From Aldehydirespirator sp965248735 (lineage in GTDB: Bacteria > Actinomycetota > Acidimicrobiia > Acidimicrobiales > Aldehydirespiratoraceae): DNA of 64,000 bases. The DNA lies in assembly GCA_965248735.1 (NCBI GenBank), contig OZ252146.1:558001-622000 (forward strand), written 5' to 3'. Position 1 is the first letter of the stretch; every line of letters begins with the position of its first letter. Both the position numbers and the translations under genes were made by a program. Below the pieces are notes generated by a model that had not been told where the DNA came from, searched no databases, and saw only the letters and a program-made list of their open reading frames with translations. Of this stretch, positions 26,718 to 35,921 are shown piece after piece.

Positions 26718-28463
26718 CTACGCCCCCGACAGCTCGGATATGCGGTCGAGAAGGGGCTTGATTACCCCCGCGACGACGCTGTCGACGTCAACCGGTGTCG
26801 TGCCCAAGTCCGAATATGCGATCGTCTTCGCCACCCGGGCGATCTCCGTACAGTCGATGTACGCGCTTCGTGCAACCTGCGTCGCGCCGAGGGACCACTC
26901 GATATTGACTTCAGTTGTGAATCCAGTCTCACCCTTCCCGGTGTACTGGGAGAGGGCAAATCGACATCCAAGGACGACAGGCACACTGTCGCTCAGTGTG
27001 AAGCCCGGCGCGAGAAGGTGCTCTTCCCTCGTCGCCTCCCACTGCTCCGCCGCCAAGATATCGATTTTCCTGCTATATCCGTTGCCTCTGTCGACGTATC
27101 CGCGTCGCTGGCGACTCCAGAACAGACGCTCCCCAAGGCGTGCAATATCGGGATCCAACGCCTTCAGGGTGGGACGTACTTGCGTGCGATAAACGGCGTC
27201 GAGTATCTCCACGTCGGACTGGCGGGGCGCCCCGCCCGCCCTCTCGCTGATGAAGTCGGAAATCTCCCGGTCGATGTCCAGCCGGTCGATAACGCTGCCG
27301 AGGTCAGCGAGCGGAACCGCCGCGCCGTTGCTTCGCTCCTGGCGGGCGGTGCCGCCGTACACGACCGTCCTGGAGATGATGTTCGGGACGAGCTCGGCGA
27401 CCTTGTTGAGCGGCGTGAAGAAGTCGCCGGATACCGTCGAGCCGGACTTCGCCTCGATGGCGGCCATCCCTCGGCCAGCTTCCAGCAGCAGATCGCACTC
27501 CAGCCCACTCGAATCGCGGAAGAACCACAGGTTCGGCTGATGGCCCCGGTTGAGCCGATGCTTGAGCGCCTCAATGACAACGACGTTCTCGAACAGCGAG
27601 CCGCGCAGCGGATGAGTCGTGACCTGCCGGGCGTCCTCAATTCCGATCAGATAGCTCGCGAGCCCGACATCGTAGAAGTAGAGCTTGGGCGCCTTGGTCA
27701 GGCGCTTGCGGATGTTGGCGTGGTATGGCTGGAGTCGGAAAACGATGTAGCTCGCCTCCAGGATCGTCAACCATTCACGAGCCGTCGTGTGGGATACACC
27801 GGCGTCGGAGCCCAGGGAGCTGACGTTTGTCAGTTGCCCGACCCTCCCGGCGCACAGCCGGACAAATGTCCGGAAGCCTGAGATGTTGCGGATCTCGTTT
27901 GACCGGCGGACGTCGCGCTCGACGTAGGTCTCGAAGTAGTCGCCCAGCGCCTGGCGGGAATCCAGTCCCTGGTCGAGGATCCGCGGGTAGAAGCCCGAGA
28001 AGATCACCTCGTCGATTGCCATGCTCGAACCGGTGCGGGCCCGCTCGGCGAGCGAGAACGGGAGCAGCCGCAGCAGCGCTGTCCGCCCTGCAAGCGACTG
28101 GCTTATCGCGCGGGACAGCCGGAACTGCTCGCTCCCGGTCAGGACGAACAGGCCGTTGCGGTCCCGCTCGTCGACCTCGACCTGGATGTAGGAAAGCAGG
28201 TCGGGGACGTTCTGGACCTCGTCGAGGATCGCGCCGTCACCGGCCTGCGCCAGGAACCCGCGGGGATCGGACTCGGCGAAGGCCCGCTGATCCGGCGCCT
28301 CAAGATTGAAGTAGGCCAGATGAGGGAAGGCAGCGCGGCACAGCGTCGTCTTGCCAGACTGCCGCGGCCCGGTCACGGTCACGACCGGGTACTGCATGAA
28401 CAGCCGTGTCAGACTGGGAGTTATCTCTCGCTCGATCACGTAGGACAGGATAACTCCGTCCAT
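26718..28463 (-). CDS. AAA ATPase with DUF4143 domain and extra C-terminal domain
   Basis: 581 residues from the ATG at 28463. The N-terminal P-loop domain has Walker A GPRQSGKTT (about 32-40), Walker B GAILDEVQN (about 76) and sensor VLTGSEQF. The DUF4143 nuclease-like domain follows (YFYDVGLASYLIG, LFENVVVIEALKHR, WFFRDSSGLECDLLLE). Family members are usually near 400 residues; here about 180 further residues (from SDVEILDAVYRTQVRP) form an unrecognised extra domain. Function of the family is poorly defined, often linked with mobile or defence loci. Convergent with the prenyl synthase gene. Confidence 0.82.
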   Translation of the reverse strand: MDGVILSYVIEREITPSLTRLFMQYPVVTVTGPRQSGKTTLCRAAFPHLAYFNLEAPDQRAFAESDPRGFLAQAGDGAILDEVQNVPDLLSYIQVEVDERDRNGLFVLTGSEQFRLSRAISQSLAGRTALLRLLPFSLAERARTGSSMAIDEVIFSGFYPRILDQGLDSRQALGDYFETYVERDVRRSNEIRNISGFRTFVRLCAGRVGQLTNVSSLGSDAGVSHTTAREWLTILEASYIVFRLQPYHANIRKRLTKAPKLYFYDVGLASYLIGIEDARQVTTHPLRGSLFENVVVIEALKHRLNRGHQPNLWFFRDSSGLECDLLLEAGRGMAAIEAKSGSTVSGDFFTPLNKVAELVPNIISRTVVYGGTARQERSNGAAVPLADLGSVIDRLDIDREISDFISERAGGAPRQSDVEILDAVYRTQVRPTLKALDPDIARLGERLFWSRQRRGYVDRGNGYSRKIDILAAEQWEATREEHLLAPGFTLSDSVPVVLGCRFALSQYTGKGETGFTTEVNIEWSLGATQVARSAYIDCTEIARVAKTIAYSDLGTTPVDVDSVVAGVIKPLLDRISELSGA

Positions 28464-28772
28464 GCAGATTGCAAGTACTACCTTCAATTTACATAACCTC
28501 AGCCTGACGGGGCGGCTCCGCGAACGTGAGGCTGAGGACGGTGACCTAGGAGCGTCCTCCATGAGCAGGGCCTGTTCGCCGATCCGGGCCTGCTGCACCG
28601 GTTCAACCGCGAGGTTGATCCGAAGGGCCTGCCCAATCCACCTGGCCGCAGCCCGGGCCCGCTCGGCGCTGCTCGACAGTGGTGGCGGCTTCCCGGTACA
28701 GGTGATCTCCAATGCCGCCGACAGCCCCGACGCCGTCACCCGGCAGGCCGAGGGCAGCTAGGGTGACTCGCC
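28464..28772. other. Intergenic with possible coding remnant
   Basis: About 310 bp. A plus-strand frame ending at TAG 28761 (DSGGGFPVQVISNAADSPDA near its end) looks somewhat protein-like, but I cannot assign it. The A+T-rich first 60 bp probably holds the ATPase promoter. Confidence 0.3.
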
Positions 28773-29558
28773 GTGGACCTCGGACTGGCCGGCCGCGAGA
28801 CCCTGGTGGTGGGAGGCTCCGCAGGCATCGGGTTGGCCACCGCCCGGCTGCTCGCCGCTGAGGGCGCCTCGGTAACGATCGCGGCCCGTGACGCCGACCG
28901 GCTGCAGGAGGTCGCCGCGAGCATCGGCCGGTCCGAGCAGTCGGAGGTGTCGTGGTTCGCCGTAGACGTGACCGACGACGATGCGGAGACCCAGCTCGCC
29001 TCCCGCTATGCCGGCAGGGGCATCGACGTCCTGATCGTCACCGTCGGCGGCAGCATCCGCGGCCGGTTCGACTCGTTCGGCGACGACGCCTGGCACGACA
29101 ACTACAACATGAACGTCCTAGGACCGGTTCGAGCGGTGCGGGCCCTACTGCCCAACCTGGAGGCGGGACGCTCGCCGGTGATTGTGCTGCTGGGCGCAGC
29201 CGGGGCCAAGATGCCCTACGTGAACCAGGTCGTGTCGAACGTGCACAAGGCGGGGCTGCTGGCCCTGGTGAAGACGCTGTCGCACGAGCTGGCCGGCAAG
29301 GGCATCCGGGTCAACGCCATCAGTCCCGGCCGCACCCTCACCCGGCTGTGGCTTGACCGAGCCGAGCGGCTCGCGGCCGAGCAGGGCACGACGCCCGCCG
29401 CGGTGATCGAGGAGTTCGCGACTGAGATCCCCCTCGGGCGCTTCGCCGAGCCCGACGAGATCGCTCAGGCAGTGGTGTTCCTGGCCTCCGATCGAGCCAG
29501 CTACATCACCGGGCAGTCGATCTCGGTGGACGGCGGCATCGGGCGGGGCCTGCTGTGA
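28773..29558 (+). CDS. Short-chain dehydrogenase/reductase lacking the usual Tyr
   Basis: 261 residues with a Rossmann fold: GGSAGIG nucleotide loop (about 12-18), DVTDDD, NVLGPVRAVRALLP, and the C-terminal SVDGGIGRGLL typical of the family. In the active-site helix, VVSNVHKAGLLALVKTLSHEL keeps the Lys but has Ser where YxxxK has Tyr. Some SDR groups carry such a change, so the reaction may differ or be lost. GTG start; the TGA stop overlaps the GTG of the next gene, implying a shared pathway or coupled expression. Confidence 0.85.
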   Translation: MDLGLAGRETLVVGGSAGIGLATARLLAAEGASVTIAARDADRLQEVAASIGRSEQSEVSWFAVDVTDDDAETQLASRYAGRGIDVLIVTVGGSIRGRFDSFGDDAWHDNYNMNVLGPVRAVRALLPNLEAGRSPVIVLLGAAGAKMPYVNQVVSNVHKAGLLALVKTLSHELAGKGIRVNAISPGRTLTRLWLDRAERLAAEQGTTPAAVIEEFATEIPLGRFAEPDEIAQAVVFLASDRASYITGQSISVDGGIGRGLL

Positions 29559-31462
29559 CCGCCACGGCGCCGATGACCGGTCGACACGGGGACGCTACGA
29601 CGCCGATGACCGGTCGACACGGGGACGCTACGACGGGCACCGTGTCGCAGATGGCCCGCAGGCACGGGGCCGCGCAGACCACGCTGGACGAGATCCGGCG
29701 GCTGCGTGACACGCTGGGGCCTTCGGAGGATCTTGTTGAGGCCGTCGGCCCGGTGCTGACCAGGCTTGCGCTGCGGGAGGACCTCTTCGACGCCGACACC
29801 TTCGCGGTGGACGACGGCGCGTTCATGACCATCTACGAGCTGAGCGTCGATCCCGACGGGAGGCTGGGCCTGTACGCCTCGGCCGGGATGCCCGGCAAGC
29901 AGCAGCCCCCGCACGACCACCGCACCTGGTCGGTGATCGCCGGGGTGCGCGGCGCCGAGCACAACCAGTATTTCGAGCGCACCGACGACGGCCGCGACCC
30001 GCAGCAGGGACGGCTGGAGCCCCGGGGGGAGCGCACGCTGAGACGGGGCGACGCCAACGGCATGATGGGGGACGCCTTCCACACGATCCGGGTCCTCGAC
30101 GAGGGCCCGGCTCTGCATCTGCACCTCTACGGCTATCCACTCGACCGGCTGGCCGGCCGCATCTACTTCGACGGTCCCGACGGCGGCGCCGCGCGGCCCT
30201 TCATGGGCCGGCCCGACCTGCGCACCGCCAAGGTGACAGACATTGAGCTGGCCGCCATGCGCGCCGACGGCGAGGAGCTGGCCGTGCTCGACACCCGAGA
30301 TGTCGGAGTCCACTCCCGTGGCCATGTGCCGGGATCGTGCCCGGTTCCCGCCTCGGAGCTTGGCCAGCGTTTGGCGGGCCTGCTGCCCAGGCCGGATGTG
30401 AGGGTGGTGGTCATCGGCGAGGACGATTTGGCCGCGCATCTGGCCGGCCATCAGATCCGCAGGGGCGGCTTCACCAATGTGGCCGTGCTCACCGGCGGGG
30501 TGGAGGCCTGGGCCAGCGCCGGATTCGACGTCCACGACGGGATCCACACCATGTCCAAGGCCTTCGGCGAGCACGTGGCCCACCACCGCGGCACCCCGAT
30601 GATCTCGGCGGAGGAGCTGAGGAGCCGGCGCGAGCAGGGGCAGGCGGTGGCCCTGGTGGACTGCCGGCCCGAACCGGAGTTCGCGGCCCGCCACGTACCG
30701 GGCGCGACCAACGCCCCCGGCACCGAGCTGCTGGCCCGGGTACTCGGTATGGGCCTCGAAGATGGAACCCCGATCGCGGTGAGCTGCGCGGGGCGCACCC
30801 GCTCGATCATCGGCGCCCAGACTCTGATAGACGCCGGCGTCGACGCCCCGGTGCTGGCCTTGGAGAACGGCACGATGGGCTGGAAGCTGGTGGACGAAGA
30901 GCTCGACAACGGTGCGGACGGTTCAGCTCACGCCGACGTTGAGCCAGCGGCCCTTGACGAGGCCCGGATGCGAGCCCAGCGGCTCGCCGAACGCCACGGC
31001 GTGCCCGTGATCACCGAGGCCGATCTGGCGCGCTGGGGGGCCGACGATTCCCGCAGCACCTATGTGTTCGACGTGAGTTCGCCCGCCGACTACGAGGCGG
31101 GCCACCGTCCCTGCTTCGCCTCCGCCCCCGGGGGCCAGCTCATCCAGGAACTCACCGCCCGCACGGCGGTGCCGTCCGCTCGCATCGCGGTGGCCGACGC
31201 CGACGGCGTGCAGTCGCTCCTGACCGCCCACTGGCTGCGGCTGATGGGCCGTGAGACTTACGCGCTGCCCGACGCCAACCGGGGCCGCTGGCTGGAGACC
31301 AGCCCGGATGCCGCGGTCGAACCAGCCCGGCCCACCAAGCCCTACGAGCGCACCGCGGACGCCCTGCAGGCGATGCGCGACTACATCGAGTGGGAACTCG
31401 ACCTGCTCGACCGGGTTGACGCCGGCACCTTCGGCTTGGAAGCAGGACCGGAGGGCGGATGA
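29555..31462 (+). CDS. Cysteine-dioxygenase-like cupin fused to three rhodanese domains
   Basis: 635 residues. A Thr/Gly-rich N-terminus with an 11-residue duplication leads to a cupin (about 70-215) with metal-ligand histidines in HDHRTW and LHLHLYG, like bacterial cysteine/thiol dioxygenases. Three rhodanese-like domains follow (about 225-330, 350-455, 480-600). Only the middle one retains an active-site Cys (SCAGRT, about 409). The fusion suggests thiol oxidation followed by sulfur transfer, in the cytosol. Coupled to the SDR upstream by GTGA. Confidence 0.82.
   Translation: MTATAPMTGRHGDATTPMTGRHGDATTGTVSQMARRHGAAQTTLDEIRRLRDTLGPSEDLVEAVGPVLTRLALREDLFDADTFAVDDGAFMTIYELSVDPDGRLGLYASAGMPGKQQPPHDHRTWSVIAGVRGAEHNQYFERTDDGRDPQQGRLEPRGERTLRRGDANGMMGDAFHTIRVLDEGPALHLHLYGYPLDRLAGRIYFDGPDGGAARPFMGRPDLRTAKVTDIELAAMRADGEELAVLDTRDVGVHSRGHVPGSCPVPASELGQRLAGLLPRPDVRVVVIGEDDLAAHLAGHQIRRGGFTNVAVLTGGVEAWASAGFDVHDGIHTMSKAFGEHVAHHRGTPMISAEELRSRREQGQAVALVDCRPEPEFAARHVPGATNAPGTELLARVLGMGLEDGTPIAVSCAGRTRSIIGAQTLIDAGVDAPVLALENGTMGWKLVDEELDNGADGSAHADVEPAALDEARMRAQRLAERHGVPVITEADLARWGADDSRSTYVFDVSSPADYEAGHRPCFASAPGGQLIQELTARTAVPSARIAVADADGVQSLLTAHWLRLMGRETYALPDANRGRWLETSPDAAVEPARPTKPYERTADALQAMRDYIEWELDLLDRVDAGTFGLEAGPEGG
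29569..29634 (+). repeat. 33-bp tandem duplication at SDR/rhodanese junction
   Basis: Two exact copies of a unit starting GCCGATGACCGGTCGACACG, in frame, adding APMTGRHGDAT twice to the N-terminus of the fusion protein directly after the overlapping stop/start. Confidence 0.95.
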
Positions 31463-31470
31463 TCGCACCG

Positions 31471-31518
31471 CCGGACCGTCCCGATGGGCGAACGCCGGAC
31501 CGTCCCGATGGGCGAACG
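31471..31518 (+). repeat. 24-bp tandem duplication after the rhodanese gene
   Basis: Two copies of CCGGACCGTCCCGATGGGCG plus AACG, 9 bp behind the stop codon. Confidence 0.95.
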
Positions 31519-31524
31519 CCGGAT

Positions 31525-31571
31525 TCTATGTGCGAGTTTTGCATCCATATGACGGGGTTCTCTACAGATTT
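31525..31571. repeat. Palindromic element family B, copy 1 (degenerate)
   Basis: Aligns with 42514-42565 and 61829-61880 (shared TGCGAG/TGCACGAG, ATTTTGC, TCC/ATATGACG, TTCTCTAC, GATTTC). Lies between the rhodanese and LLM genes. The stem is eroded in this copy. Confidence 0.65.
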
Positions 31572-31649
31572 CTGGGGGCGTCGGGGAGCGTCCTGGCGAC
31601 GGCGGCCTCGAGCGATGACGATTCTCCCCTCGGTCGTGGAGACGCGACC

Positions 31650-32671
31650 GTGAGCCCGGCGGTCGGGATCTACGTCAACAACCGGGCCGCGGTATTCGGC
31701 GGCGACCGCTTCGGGCTCGACGACCTGCTGTCACTGGCCCGGCGGGCCGAGGAGTGCGGGTTCGCGTTCGTGTCGGTGGGCGACAGCGTGCTGGCCAAGC
31801 CCCGCTGGTCGCCAATCGTCACGCTCGCGGCCGTGGCCGAGGCCACTGACACCATCGGGCTGGCCACCGGCATCCTTCAACCGCACCTGCGCCATCCGTG
31901 GTGGTGGCCCAGGAGTGGGCCACCCTCGACGCGCTCAGCGGCGGGCGCACTGCTCTGGGCGTGGGCCTGGGGACCGGTCCGCCCGAGCTGGTGGACGCAG
32001 AGTTGGCTCTGGTCGGGCTCGATCGCCGCCGTCGGGCCCGAGCGTTCACCGAGGCCATCGAGTTGATCAAGGCCCTGTGGGCCGGCGACGGGGTGGACTA
32101 CGAGGGCCGCATCTACCAGCTACAGGACGCGTCGATCGGGCTGCGACCCCTTCAACGCCCCGGTCCGCCGGTGCTGATCGCGGGGGGAGTATTCGTGGCA
32201 CCGCAGCGGGGTTTCGGGCCCAACGACGTCTTCGACGAGTCGCTGGCCTCCACGTTCGTGGGCCGCTGGGACCGGGTGGCTCGCCTCGGCGACGGCTGGA
32301 TAACCGGCATGGCCACCCCCGACGAGCTGCGGGCGGGCCGGGAGTCCATCGCAGCCGCAGCGGAGGCCGCGGGTCGGCCGCTGCCCGAGCCGTTCGATGT
32401 GCGAGTCAACCTGTTCCTGCTGGTTGGCGACGACCCGGCGGCAGCCCGATCCGAGGGCGCGGCCTTCATGGCCGACTACCACCGACGTCCCATGGACGAT
32501 TCCAGCATCGACCGATGGCTGGTATGGGGCCCGGCCGAGGCCTGCGCCGAGCGCTTGGGTGCCTTCGCCGAGGCGGGCGCCACGTCGTTCCAATGCGTGC
32601 TGGCCTCGGTCGACCAGCAGCCGCAGATGGAACGAGTAGCCGCCGAACTGCTACCCCTGCTCCCGGTCTGA
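31650..32671 (+). pseudogene. Luciferase-like (LLM, F420-type) oxidoreductase with frameshift
   Basis: The first 80 codons (VGIYVNNRAAVFGGDRFGLD to TIGLATGILQPHLRHP) and the rest (VVAQEWATLDALSGGRTALG to the stop) are in different frames. Restoring one G in the run CCGTGGTGGTGG near 31892 rejoins them as PHLRHPVVVAQEWATLD. Family features are the TLAAVAEATDTIGLATG strand and the SGGRTALGVGLG loop. It would be a flavin/F420-dependent oxidoreductase of about 340 residues. A sequencing error is a real alternative to inactivation. The GTG start at 31650 overlaps a short upstream ORF stop. Confidence 0.75.
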
Positions 32672-32826
32672 ACTCGACTGGGTTCCTACCACTTGCGTTC
32701 CGCTCGGCGTTCCCGAAGCGTGCCACGAACCGCAGCCGCATCCTCAGCCGCAAGGCCCAGGCCGAGGTCCGGACTTCGCCACCGTGAGCCTGGGTCGGTA
32801 GGTTGCGCGGTGACAGGGGGAGAGCC

Positions 32827-33912
32827 GTGAGCACTGTGCGAGCTGCGACGCTGCTGGGGCCTGAGCGCCTGGAGATTCGGGAGTATCCGGTGCCGGAGGT
32901 GGCCGACGATGGGGCGCTGCTGCGCATCGATTTGGGCGGGGTGTGTGGCACCGACGTGAAGTACTTCCACGGCCGCATCGACATGCCCTACCCGGTGATC
33001 TTGGGCCACGAGATCTTCGGCCGGGTCGAGCGGCTCGGCCGGGCCGCGGCCCGGATCCACGGTGTGGCCGAGGGCGACCGGGTGATCCTCAAGGGCTCGA
33101 GGGGCTGCGGCCACTGCCGGGACTGCCGCGACGGCGCGCCCCGGTTCTGCCCGCAGCGCACCCTCTACGGCAGCGCCACCAGCGCGGCCGACCCACCGCA
33201 CCTGTTCGGTGGGCTGGCCGACTGCCTGTACGTGAACCCCGACGCCGAGTTGTTCAAGGTGGGCGATGCCATGAGCGACGAAGCCGCTGTGCTGTGCGGG
33301 TCGGTGATGGCCAACGGCTACCAGTGGGCCATCCTGCACGGGGGCGTCACCTTCGGCGACACCGTGCTCATCCAGGGGCCGGGCCAGCAGGGCCTGGCCA
33401 GCACGTGGGCAGCCCGGGCCGCGGGCGCGGCCCGCATCATCGTGACCGGCACGACGGCAGACGCCGATCGCCTGGCTCTGGCCCGCCGCTGGGGCGCCGA
33501 CCGGACCGTCGAGGTCAATGCCCAGGACGTGTTGAACGTGGTCGCCGACGAGACGGGCGACGCCATGGCCGATGTGGTCGTGGACGTGAGCGGCAGCCCG
33601 GACGCGCTGGCGTCGTCGGTGGCCGCGCTGCGCAAGCGGGGCACGCTGGTGCTGGGAGGCCTCGTCGGAGGCGGTCGGCAGGTGCCAGTGGACATCGACG
33701 CCCTGGTCTGGAGGGAGATCCGGGTGCAGGGCGCGTTCACGGCCGGCAGCCCGGCGCTGCGGGCCACCATGGCGCTGATCGAGTCCACCGGCTTCAAGCC
33801 CGAGGAGATGATCAGCCACACCTTCGGCCTCGACGACACCGAGTTGTGCATCCGGGCCGTCGGCAACGAGATCGACGGCATGTATCCGACCAAGGCGGTG
33901 ATCCGACCATGA
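32827..33912 (+). CDS. Zinc-dependent alcohol dehydrogenase (MDR family)
   Basis: 361 residues from GTG 32827, preceded by GGGGGAG. N-terminal GroES-like catalytic domain with CGTDVKYF and GHEIFGRVERLG (zinc ligands) and a structural-zinc cluster CGHCRDCRDGAPRFC; Rossmann domain with GPGQQGLAS and DVSGSPDAL. Oxidises an alcohol or polyol with NAD(P); substrate unknown. The ATGA overlap with the following cupin gene suggests they act on the same compound. Confidence 0.9.
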   Translation: MSTVRAATLLGPERLEIREYPVPEVADDGALLRIDLGGVCGTDVKYFHGRIDMPYPVILGHEIFGRVERLGRAAARIHGVAEGDRVILKGSRGCGHCRDCRDGAPRFCPQRTLYGSATSAADPPHLFGGLADCLYVNPDAELFKVGDAMSDEAAVLCGSVMANGYQWAILHGGVTFGDTVLIQGPGQQGLASTWAARAAGAARIIVTGTTADADRLALARRWGADRTVEVNAQDVLNVVADETGDAMADVVVDVSGSPDALASSVAALRKRGTLVLGGLVGGGRQVPVDIDALVWREIRVQGAFTAGSPALRATMALIESTGFKPEEMISHTFGLDDTELCIRAVGNEIDGMYPTKAVIRP

Positions 33913-34565
33913 GCCAGTCCGCTCGGTCTCTGGCCCAGTCCAGAGCGCTGCGCCGGATCGTCGACCCCGTCCGCCGGCTCTGCGCCATCGATATGCCCGA
34001 GCCCGAACGCTGGGCCCGCATCAGCGAGGTGCTGGAGGCGGCGCTGGCCGACCCCGACCTGCAGACTGCGGCCCGTAGCTGGCCCAAGAGCCACGATCGG
34101 ACCAACAACCGCTACACCAACCTGCTGTTCTACGAGGACCCCGACTTCGGCTTCGTGATCAACGGCTTGGTCAAGGACGAAACCGGCCGCACCCCAGTGC
34201 ACGACCACGGTCACGCCTGGGTGGCCTACGGCCTGCTCGAGGGCGCCGAGACCGTGCTGCGCTACCGGGAGCCGCCATCAGAAGTCTCTGTCGACGGCGT
34301 CACAATGGAGCCGGACGAGCAGCTCTCTGGGGGTTCGTCCGAGAGCAGGACCATCGAGCCGGACGAGCAGATCAGCCTCGCCGCCGGCGAGGTGGATCTA
34401 GTGCCGCCATGGACGTTCCACGCCGAGCAGGCCGAGACGGAGCGCACGGTGGCGGTGATGGTGCGCAGCGCCGGCGTGGGCAAGTTCGCCCACCGCCGCC
34501 TCAACCCCGACACCGGCGAGACCTACAACCACCCAGGCCCCCACCAGATCCCCTACGACCTCTGA
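33909..34565 (+). CDS. Cupin metal-dependent dioxygenase-like protein
   Basis: 218 residues. Central cupin with HDHGHAWVAYGLLEG (about 98-112) and a second metal-binding region near FHAEQ, like cysteine/thiol dioxygenase relatives and related to the cupin half of the 29555 gene. Between the two cupin motifs, EPDEQ occurs twice 18 residues apart (tandem duplication at about 34308-34370). Coupled to the alcohol dehydrogenase. Confidence 0.75.
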   Translation: MSQSARSLAQSRALRRIVDPVRRLCAIDMPEPERWARISEVLEAALADPDLQTAARSWPKSHDRTNNRYTNLLFYEDPDFGFVINGLVKDETGRTPVHDHGHAWVAYGLLEGAETVLRYREPPSEVSVDGVTMEPDEQLSGGSSESRTIEPDEQISLAAGEVDLVPPWTFHAEQAETERTVAVMVRSAGVGKFAHRRLNPDTGETYNHPGPHQIPYDL

Positions 34566-34726
34566 GGCCGCCACTCCCGAGCCTGCGGGCGCCACAGGTG
34601 GCTTAGATTCGCCGCCCTTCTAGGTGATCGGACATTCACAGACCGGGCCTCGTCATGGCTCCCTTCGGGTGTGGTCACACGGCGTTCAGTTGGTAAACGA
34701 CGCCCGACTGTCCGGAGGGAGCCACC

Positions 34727-35248
34727 ATGCCCCGACCCCTCAAAATCACGTTCCTCATCGTGGGCGGCCTGTTCGGACTGTTCATCGTCTTCGGGATTGT
34801 CGGAGCGGTGACGATGGAGCCGGGGCCATCTGCCGTGGAGCGGGCCGTCAAGAAGTCCGCTCCGACCACGAGCACCATCGCCACGACGACAACGACGACC
34901 ACCACCACAGCACGGGCGCTCACCGTTCAAGAGGTCTTCGAGGGCTGCGCGGACCCCTGGGACGGCAACCTCAACGGCCTCGAAGCACTCATCCGGGCCG
35001 TGCTCAACGATCCCGGCAGCATGGAAACCCATGGCACCTACTACTTCACCACCGACGATCTCGATGACGGGCTGGTGACGATCAAGCTCGACTACGGCGC
35101 CCGCAACAGCTTCGGCGGGATGGTCCGCACATCAGCGTGGGCCGAGATGCGCCCCGACTGCGAGATCGCGGAGGTCATCGACTACGGCTTCTACGGTCCG
35201 ATTGCAACCACGGTGGCAGACCCACCGTCTACGCTCTACCGTGGTTGA
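34727..35248 (+). CDS. Membrane-anchored protein with Thr-rich linker
   Basis: 173 residues, ATG preceded by GGAGGG. One N-terminal membrane helix (ITFLIVGGLFGLFIVFGIVG), a low-complexity linker of about nine Thr, then an extracytoplasmic domain of about 110 residues with two Cys (FEGCADPW, RPDCEIAEV) that could form a disulfide. Similar layouts occur in small actinobacterial surface proteins of unknown function. Confidence 0.65.
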   Translation: MPRPLKITFLIVGGLFGLFIVFGIVGAVTMEPGPSAVERAVKKSAPTTSTIATTTTTTTTTARALTVQEVFEGCADPWDGNLNGLEALIRAVLNDPGSMETHGTYYFTTDDLDDGLVTIKLDYGARNSFGGMVRTSAWAEMRPDCEIAEVIDYGFYGPIATTVADPPSTLYRG

Positions 35249-35293
35249 CAACCTGACGGCGCCGCCGGTCAGGTAGAAGGGAAGGCCCTAACG

Positions 35294-35539
35294 ATGGAAA
35301 TCACGCCCGACTCTCAAACCGTTGCGATGCAAGAGCTAGGCGGACATCTCTATGAGGCTCGTGAGGGCATTCAGGCACTCAAGAGCGACATCATGGAGTT
35401 GGGCGACCGCCTTTCGAGCGAGATCGCTGACGTGGACGAACGAACCAACCAGCGCCTAACTAAGTTGGAGCACCAGATCGGCACCATCACAGAAATCCTA
35501 GAAGCCCTTTTGGAACACCTACAGGAGGACGCGCGATGA
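35294..35539 (+). CDS. Small coiled-coil protein
   Basis: 81 residues, almost entirely heptad-patterned helix (ALKSDIMELGDRLSSEIADV, then RLTKLEHQIGTITEILEALL). No membrane segment. First of a run of tiny genes; its stop overlaps the next start (ATGA). Function unknown. Confidence 0.55.
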   Translation: MEITPDSQTVAMQELGGHLYEAREGIQALKSDIMELGDRLSSEIADVDERTNQRLTKLEHQIGTITEILEALLEHLQEDAR

Positions 35540-35733
35540 CCGTCATGCCCGGGACAGCAGTCACGACCCGCACTCAGATCGAGATGCAGGACAACTACGA
35601 CGACTTCGATGCAGCCTGGGCGAGCGTGCAGGAGGCGGTTAAGGAGTTCGCGCGGGCTCATCCCGATGCGCGCATCAAGATTGACGATACGGGTGGGTGG
35701 GTACTCCTCATCTCGCTAGTGGCACGCCCGTAA
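35536..35733 (+). CDS. Small hypothetical protein
   Basis: 65 residues: acidic middle (NYDDFDAAWASVQEAVKEFA) followed by a basic/beta C-terminus (DARIKIDDTGGWVLLISLVA). Coupled upstream by ATGA and downstream by TAATG. I do not recognise it. Confidence 0.5.
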   Translation: MTVMPGTAVTTRTQIEMQDNYDDFDAAWASVQEAVKEFARAHPDARIKIDDTGGWVLLISLVARP

Positions 35734-35882
35734 TGGCTGACCCGGAGCGCCACAAGCCTGGTGGCCGGTGGGATGGTTGGGACGACCCCGACTACGAACC
35801 CACCGACGAGGAACTCAACGAGCCGGTGGCCATCGACGCCACGCCGGAGGAACTAGCCGCAGCCCTGATGGCGCGCCGCTAA
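35733..35882 (+). CDS. Small acidic hypothetical protein
   Basis: 49 residues from the ATG that shares its A with the previous stop codon. Very acidic (WDGWDDPDYEPTDEELNEP) with a helical tail (TPEELAAALMARR). Size and charge resemble antitoxin-like or adaptor peptides but there is no clear family. Confidence 0.45.
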   Translation: MADPERHKPGGRWDGWDDPDYEPTDEELNEPVAIDATPEELAAALMARR

Positions 35883-35921
35883 TTTCTCGCCCTTTTGGGG
35901 CACCATCCTATATAACCCCCT

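Noticed and set aside
31459..31653. 64-codon ORF linking the rhodanese and LLM genes by ATGA and GTGA overlaps
   Set aside because: Made largely of a 24-bp duplication and a palindromic element; the apparent coupling at both ends is interesting but coding content is not convincing.
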